This document shows positions 44,600 to 49,028 of a stretch of 49,028 nt of DNA, in pieces. The position numbers and the translations under genes were made by a program. The notes under the pieces are model-generated. The model had not been told where the DNA came from. It was given only the letters and a program-made list of their open reading frames with translations, and did not search any database. Position 1 is the stretch's first letter; the number at the start of each line of letters is the position of its first letter. The stretch is from Woeseiaceae bacterium (GTDB taxonomy: Bacteria > Pseudomonadota > Gammaproteobacteria > Steroidobacterales > Woeseiaceae): NCBI GenBank assembly GCA_030066655.1, contig JASJBE010000013.1, positions 1 to 49,028 of the forward strand, given 5' to 3'.

Positions 44600-47527
44600 G
44601 TGGCAGACAAGCAGATTTCCGAAAGAGATTCGGATTCGCGCGGGAAAACTCCGGCGCCGGCGCAGTACGACCCCGACAACGATGTGACATCCGAACTCTC
44701 CGGCCTCATCGCCAAGGCATTCGGCGACGACAGCGACACTCGTAGCAACGAAACGCGCATCACCAGCGCGAGGCTTGTGTCGCACGGTGAGCCGGAGAGC
44801 GATGACGCGCTCGAACCCGGCTACCTGCTGAGCGAGCGTTACGAAATCGTCGAACGCGTGCATTCGGGTGGTATGAGTCACGTCTACAAGGCGATAGATC
44901 GACGACGCCATGCGGGACAATCACGGCAGATTCATGTCGCCATCAAGATGCTGCGTCGCGCGGTCTCAGAGCGCGACGAGTATCGCCTGCTTCTGGAGAA
45001 GGAGGCGTCGAAGGCGCGATCCCTGTCCCATCCGAACATCATCAAGATTTTCGATTTCGACGCCCACGAGGATCAGTTCTTCCTCGTCATGGAATGGCTG
45101 GAGGGTGAGTCGCTGAGGACGCTGTTGCAGCGATCGGGCGACGAGCCGCTCTCTCCGACGTTCTGCTGGACCGTCATCGAGGCCGTCGCGGACGCGTTGC
45201 AACATTCACACTCCAGCGGCGTTATTCATGCCGATGTTAATCCGTCGAATATCTTTGTCACGACGACTCACGACATCAAATTGCTCGACTTCGGTGTCGC
45301 ACGATTTGCAGATGATGAAGAGAATTCGCCAGAGGACTTGACCGCATGGGTCACGCCGAGCTACGCGAGCCCACAGGTGCTGTCCGGACTGTCGCCGGTA
45401 GCCCAGGACGACGTGTTCTCGCTGGCCTGCGTCGCCTATCGGTGCTTTGCCGGCAGCCATCCGTTCGATGGCAAGCTGTCAATCGCCGCGCAGCGTGACA
45501 ACGTCGAAGTCAGGCCTGTCGCAGTCTTGTCGAAACAGGAATGGTCGGCGCTCGATCGATGCCTGGCCTACACGCGCGAAGAGCGACCGGACTCGGCATC
45601 TATATTCCAACGCAGCCTCGCGACGGCCAACGCCGGCACACCGTTCGAACAGAAATTCACGCCTCGGACGTGGTCCGTCTTGGCGGCCGCTGTCGTGGCT
45701 ACCGTTCTGATCATCGGCTGGTGGTCGCAATCCGGCAATGCGCCGACAGACGTCACGCCCGTCACCCCTGAAATCGCCGCCACGAGCCCTCAGGATCCCG
45801 ACGCAGCAGCAGAATCGACAACGTCAGAACCCGTCTCAGTAGTCGACAGCCTGCTGACACTCGCCCGACAAGCTGTCTCGGCCGAGCAGCTGGTCCTGCC
45901 CGCCAACGACAACGCTCGCGACTGGTATCGCCAGGCACTTGCCATCGAAGCGAACAACCAGGAGGCGCTGGCGGGGCTCCGCGCTATTAGTGATGTGTTC
46001 GTCGAAGAGGCCAGGACGGCCATCGACGCAGGCAATCCACAAACGGCGCAGGCTGCACTCGCCGCCGCGGCAGAAACAGATGCGGGTAATCCGGTAGTCG
46101 CGATGCTCGAGGAGTTACTTGTCTCTCAGGGCAATGCGCAGCTGACGGCCGCGCGCCTTGCGATTGTGAATGGCAATGGAGAAGCGGCGGGCGTCGCACT
46201 GGCGCAAGCGGAGCAGTACGCACACATCGAGGCTGAGGCAATCGAGAGCTTACGAACGCAGCTCACGGCGCTCAATCGCAATGCAGCCTTGCGCAGTGAC
46301 CTTGCCGTCGTCGATGCACATATCGCAGCTGGCAGATTACTGCAGCCGGCCGGTGACAATGCCTACGAGGCGCTCATCCCGCTTCGCGATACCTACGGCG
46401 CCAACGCAGAGCTGACTGAAGCCAGCCGGCGCCTCGCAGAGCGACTGCTGACGCGCGCGGCACTCGCTTCGGCCAGCGGGAACCTCGCGGAAGCCGACTC
46501 CCTCGTGTCTGCCGCAGCATCGCTCGGCGGAGCCGACGAAGAGGTCGACCGCGTGCGTGCTGCCATTGCCGCAGCCGCGGCCGCGGCCGCGGCCGCCGAG
46601 GTGGCGGACGCCGCGCGAGGCGAAGATGCGGCCGAGTCATCGAACGCTGCGTCAGAGGCCAGCGCAACACCCCCGGCAGTCAATGTCGCCGCTGCCGAAA
46701 CACTCGCCACCGGCGCCTCACGTGACGATGCTGCTCCCACTGACATTGGTGCCTCGACGCCGATGACAGCGACGGGAATCAGCGAGGATGTGAGGGTCGA
46801 TAGCGCACCGTCCATCGACACCGCCCAGTCTGACGTATCGGCGTTGCCGACCGATGACGGCGCCCCGTCGGCGACAGCGGACGGCGCCGCGGTCGCGGCC
46901 CCGACGGCCGCAGCCAGTCGCGGCATCGTTACAGAGTCGGAACTGCCTCTGACGGAAAGCGACGGGCAGGTGACGACGCCGCAGCAGGCCGTCGCCGGGT
47001 CCGGCGCGATAGATATGCCGGCGTCGGCACCAGGCGCGCCCGCGGTGGGTGGATCGGCGCAGTCGACGGATTCGCAGCGCCCGAACCTCAACGATGCCGA
47101 ACGCCCTCGGACGTTGGCCGGGTCCGGTCCGTCGGTGAACAGCGACCTGCCGGTGTCGGCGCCGCTCGAGCAGGCCGTCGCCGAGACCAACGCGGCGGAA
47201 GCGTCGACAGCGACAATTGCGGCGAGGAGCAACTCGGTCGAACGGTCGGAGCAGTCGATGGCTTTGCAGCTCCGAGACCTCGGCCTCACCAGGTATTCTG
47301 CGCCGACGTATCCGCAGGGCGCCAAGCGGCGGGGGCTGTCCGGCTATGTGAACGTGGCTTTCGATATCACGCCGGAAGGACGGACCAACGCCATCGAAAT
47401 CCTCGGCGGTGAACCCGCCGGCGTGTTCGACAGGAGCGCCGCTCGAGCAATCCGCTTGTGGCGATTCGAGCCGCGCGATGAAACTATTCGGGGCAGCATC
47501 ACGCTCCGCTACGAGATCGAGGAGTAG
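44600..47527 (+). CDS. Transmembrane Ser/Thr kinase fused to repeats and a TonB C-terminal domain
   Basis: 975 residues. A kinase domain covers about 81-340: glycine loop VHSGGMSHVY, Lys116 (VAIK), Glu135, a modified catalytic loop HADVNPSN (210-217) and DFG (230-232). The usual HRD-x-K is changed: Ala replaces Arg (non-RD type) and Asn214 replaces the catalytic-loop Lys, so activity may be altered. A membrane helix lies at about 358-375. The following part contains two copies of an L-x-PA-x-DNA helical repeat, an Ala/Asp/Ser-rich stretch including ten alanines, and a TonB C-terminal domain (about 889-975; APTYPQGAKRRGLSGYVNVAF). GTG start with AAGGGATAGC upstream. It could link phosphorylation to outer-membrane energy coupling. 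Confidence 0.88.
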   Translation: MADKQISERDSDSRGKTPAPAQYDPDNDVTSELSGLIAKAFGDDSDTRSNETRITSARLVSHGEPESDDALEPGYLLSERYEIVERVHSGGMSHVYKAIDRRRHAGQSRQIHVAIKMLRRAVSERDEYRLLLEKEASKARSLSHPNIIKIFDFDAHEDQFFLVMEWLEGESLRTLLQRSGDEPLSPTFCWTVIEAVADALQHSHSSGVIHADVNPSNIFVTTTHDIKLLDFGVARFADDEENSPEDLTAWVTPSYASPQVLSGLSPVAQDDVFSLACVAYRCFAGSHPFDGKLSIAAQRDNVEVRPVAVLSKQEWSALDRCLAYTREERPDSASIFQRSLATANAGTPFEQKFTPRTWSVLAAAVVATVLIIGWWSQSGNAPTDVTPVTPEIAATSPQDPDAAAESTTSEPVSVVDSLLTLARQAVSAEQLVLPANDNARDWYRQALAIEANNQEALAGLRAISDVFVEEARTAIDAGNPQTAQAALAAAAETDAGNPVVAMLEELLVSQGNAQLTAARLAIVNGNGEAAGVALAQAEQYAHIEAEAIESLRTQLTALNRNAALRSDLAVVDAHIAAGRLLQPAGDNAYEALIPLRDTYGANAELTEASRRLAERLLTRAALASASGNLAEADSLVSAAASLGGADEEVDRVRAAIAAAAAAAAAAEVADAARGEDAAESSNAASEASATPPAVNVAAAETLATGASRDDAAPTDIGASTPMTATGISEDVRVDSAPSIDTAQSDVSALPTDDGAPSATADGAAVAAPTAAASRGIVTESELPLTESDGQVTTPQQAVAGSGAIDMPASAPGAPAVGGSAQSTDSQRPNLNDAERPRTLAGSGPSVNSDLPVSAPLEQAVAETNAAEASTATIAARSNSVERSEQSMALQLRDLGLTRYSAPTYPQGAKRRGLSGYVNVAFDITPEGRTNAIEILGGEPAGVFDRSAARAIRLWRFEPRDETIRGSITLRYEIEE
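46568..46597 (+). repeat. Ten-alanine codon tract
   Basis: Ten consecutive GCN codons, mostly alternating GCC and GCG, make a short GC-rich tandem repeat in the linker of the kinase-TonB gene. It may be prone to length change by slippage. Confidence 0.7.
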
Positions 47528-47597
47528 CGGTCTGGCCGGCGGCGGCCGGCAATTGACTCGCTGCTACGTAGCGGCGCCGACGACGCGTGGCGATCGA

Positions 47598-48056
47598 TTA
47601 TCGGCGCGACTCGAAGAACGACTGAAGTACTGTGCCGATCTCGTTGGCCATTACCCCGCCGTTGACCTCTGAACGGTGATTCAGCGCCGGGCTTTCCGTC
47701 ATATCGATCGCCGAACCGTAAGCGCCCGCTTTGTCGTCATAGGCACCGAACACGACGCGCTGGATGCGCGCCTGACTGATCGCGGTGGCACACATCGGGC
47801 ACGGTTCGAGCGTTACGTACAGCGTCGCTCCGTTAAGTCGATGATTGCCGACTGCCTTTGCCGCTGCGCGGATCGCGACGATCTCGGCGTGCGCGGATGG
47901 GTCGTGGTCCGTTACGCTGCGATTGCCGCCGCGTCCTGCGATCCTGCCTTCATAAACGACGACCGCGCCGACCGGCACTTCGCCCGCTTCGTGCGCTTTG
48001 GCGGCCTCGTCCATGGCCACCTGCATGAAGCCCAGGTCTGTCTCCGACCAGCCCAC
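47598..48056 (-). CDS. tadA: tRNA-specific adenosine deaminase
   Basis: 152 residues. It converts adenosine 34 to inosine in tRNA-Arg(ACG), which is essential for reading CGN codons. The zinc deaminase motifs are HAEIVAI and PCPMCATAI; PVGAVVV and the C-terminal NHRSEVNGGV segment also match. The start is GTG at 48056, one base after the guaA stop, giving the common gammaproteobacterial guaA-tadA order. The last residues lie in a 70-base convergent gap with the kinase gene. Confidence 0.95.
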   Translation of the reverse strand: MGWSETDLGFMQVAMDEAAKAHEAGEVPVGAVVVYEGRIAGRGGNRSVTDHDPSAHAEIVAIRAAAKAVGNHRLNGATLYVTLEPCPMCATAISQARIQRVVFGAYDDKAGAYGSAIDMTESPALNHRSEVNGGVMANEIGTVLQSFFESRR

Positions 48057-48057
48057 G

Positions 48058-49028
48058 CTACTCCCACTCGATCGTCGCGGGCGGCTTGCCTGAAATGTCG
48101 TAGGTGACGCGGGAGATGCCGTCGACCTCGTTGATGATCCGAAGCGATACGTGCTCGAGGAACTCGTACGGCAGGTGGGCCCAGCGCGCCGTCATGAAAT
48201 CGATGGTCTCGACGGCCCTGAGCGCAATGACGTAGTCGTAGCGACGCCCGTCGCCCATGACGCCGACAGAGCGCACCGGGAGAAACACGGCGAAGGCCTG
48301 GCTGACGGTGTCGTACAGGTCGTGCGCGCGGAGTTCCTCGATGAAGATGTCGTCGGCGAGCTGCAGCAACTCGGCAAACTCGGGCTTGACCTCGCCGAGG
48401 ATACGCACGCCGAGGCCCGGGCCGGGGAACGGATGGCGGTACACCATCTCGCGGGGCAACCCAAGCTCCACACCGATCTTCCTGACCTCGTCCTTGAACA
48501 GCTCGCGCAATGGTTCAACGAGCTGCATGCGCATCGTCTCGGGCAGTCCGCCGACATTGTGGTGTGACTTGATGACGTGCGCCTTGCCGGTGGAGGCCCC
48601 GGCAGACTCGATGACGTCCGGGTAGATCGTGCCCTGCGCCAGCCATTCGATGCCTTCGAGGCGATGCGCCTCCTCGTCGAAGACCTCGATGAACTCGCGA
48701 CCGATAATCTTGCGCTTCTCTTCCGGGTCTGACACGCCCTCGAGCGCGGCGAAGAAACGCTCCGCCGCGTTGACGCGAATGACGTTCACGCCTAAGTGTT
48801 CGGCGAAGGTGTCCATGACCTGGTCGCCCTCGTGATGGCGCAGCAGCCCGTGATCGACAAACACGCAGACGAGCTGGTCGCCGATCGCCTCGTGCAACAG
48901 CGCAGCCACGACGGACGAGTCAACGCCGCCGGACAGGCCGAGCAACACCTTGCCGTCGCCGACCTGGTTGCGCACGGTCTCGATCGCATCGGCGACGATG
49001 TTGCCGGCGTTCCAGTCGCCGGGGCAGC
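48058..49028 (-). CDS. guaA: GMP synthase (glutamine-hydrolysing), C-terminal part
   Basis: The frame stays open to the window end, so the N-terminal glutaminase domain lies outside; about 322 residues remain. The first visible residues ([16 protein letters not shown]) lead into the ATP-pyrophosphatase domain with its P-loop [11 protein letters not shown] and FVDHGLLR, followed by the dimerisation domain ([16 protein letters not shown], and the conserved C-terminal [10 protein letters not shown]). The enzyme makes GMP from XMP. The gene overlaps nothing but lies one base from tadA. Confidence 0.97.
   Translation of the reverse strand, partial: CPGDWNAGNIVADAIETVRNQVGDGKVLLGLSGGVDSSVVAALLHEAIGDQLVCVFVDHGLLRHHEGDQVMDTFAEHLGVNVIRVNAAERFFAALEGVSDPEEKRKIIGREFIEVFDEEAHRLEGIEWLAQGTIYPDVIESAGASTGKAHVIKSHHNVGGLPETMRMQLVEPLRELFKDEVRKIGVELGLPREMVYRHPFPGPGLGVRILGEVKPEFAELLQLADDIFIEELRAHDLYDTVSQAFAVFLPVRSVGVMGDGRRYDYVIALRAVETIDFMTARWAHLPYEFLEHVSLRIINEVDGISRVTYDISGKPPATIEWE

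Noticed and set aside
46393-47325. 310-codon minus-strand frame inside the kinase-TonB gene
   Set aside because: Ala/Ser-rich low-complexity shadow of the Ala/Thr-rich linker; no start signal or domain.
1-49028. CRISPR arrays, insertion sequences, prophage or integron
   Set aside because: No direct-repeat array, transposase, integrase or attachment-type repeat was found; gene order and composition look uniform.

Overview
The window is a GC-rich, gene-dense stretch of a gammaproteobacterial chromosome. Forty-one protein genes cover nearly all of it, and two of them are cut by the window ends. I see no rRNA, tRNA, CRISPR array, insertion sequence or prophage gene. No gene-free gap exceeds 300 bases; the largest is about 267 bases, upstream of 25603. 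The housekeeping set (parC/parE, nrdR-rib-nusB-thiL-pgpA, ettA, purL, tadA-guaA) is ordinary for Gammaproteobacteria. The accessory set (FimX/FimV, a CadC-TolB-TPR regulator, a large secreted beta-propeller protein, eukaryotic-type kinases, a kinase-TonB fusion) suggests a free-living, probably marine or sediment lineage near Woeseiales, Steroidobacterales or Xanthomonadales. That placement is an inference from gene content, not from a phylogeny.

Layout. 1-3.9 kb: the end of a catalytically degenerate PAS-GGDEF-EAL protein (FimX-like), a perfect CRP/Vfr-type palindrome, then fimV, all pointing to type IV pili and polarity. 3.9-8.1 kb: parE-parC on the minus strand. 8.2-10.3 kb: a one-component CadC/TolB/TPR regulator and a small lipoprotein. 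10.5-12.9 kb: an oxidative-stress cluster (rubrerythrin, two-cluster Fe-S protein, DUF3501) with a strong internal hairpin and a palindromic operator candidate upstream. 13.1 kb: an isolated xseB. 13.5-22.9 kb: a long minus-strand run, HDAC-like deacetylase, glyA, nrdR, ribD, ribE, ribBX, ribH, nusB, thiL, pgpA and a Ser/Thr kinase with a cyclic-nucleotide-binding domain. Many junctions in this run overlap or are only a few bases apart.

23-32.5 kb: ettA overlapping a small membrane protein gene, a zinc-ribbon DUF4145-like protein, purL, DUF1820, an isolated T6SS-type FHA protein (TagH-like), and a 61-residue zinc-finger-like protein. 32.6-35.9 kb: a maoC, citE-like, acs operon for acyl-CoA metabolism. 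36-40.1 kb: two exported proteins, a Tat-type aldo/keto reductase and a 1052-residue BNR/sortilin-like propeller. 40.2-44.4 kb: ppa, a DnaJ-zinc ribbon-PilZ fusion, a PQQ-type sugar dehydrogenase lipoprotein and mltF. 44.6-47.5 kb: a transmembrane Ser/Thr kinase fused to repeats and a TonB C-terminal domain. 47.6 kb to the end: tadA and the 3' part of guaA.

The recurring theme is second messengers and phospho-signalling. There are two probable c-di-GMP receptors (FimX-like and J-PilZ), a probable cAMP operator at fimV, a kinase that may read a cyclic nucleotide, a second kinase joined to TonB, and an FHA phospho-threonine reader. The most unusual genes are the J-zinc ribbon-PilZ protein, the kinase-TonB fusion and the kinase-CNB protein. 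Lengths, motifs and overlaps were read directly from the sequence. Family names come from motif recognition and were not checked by database search.
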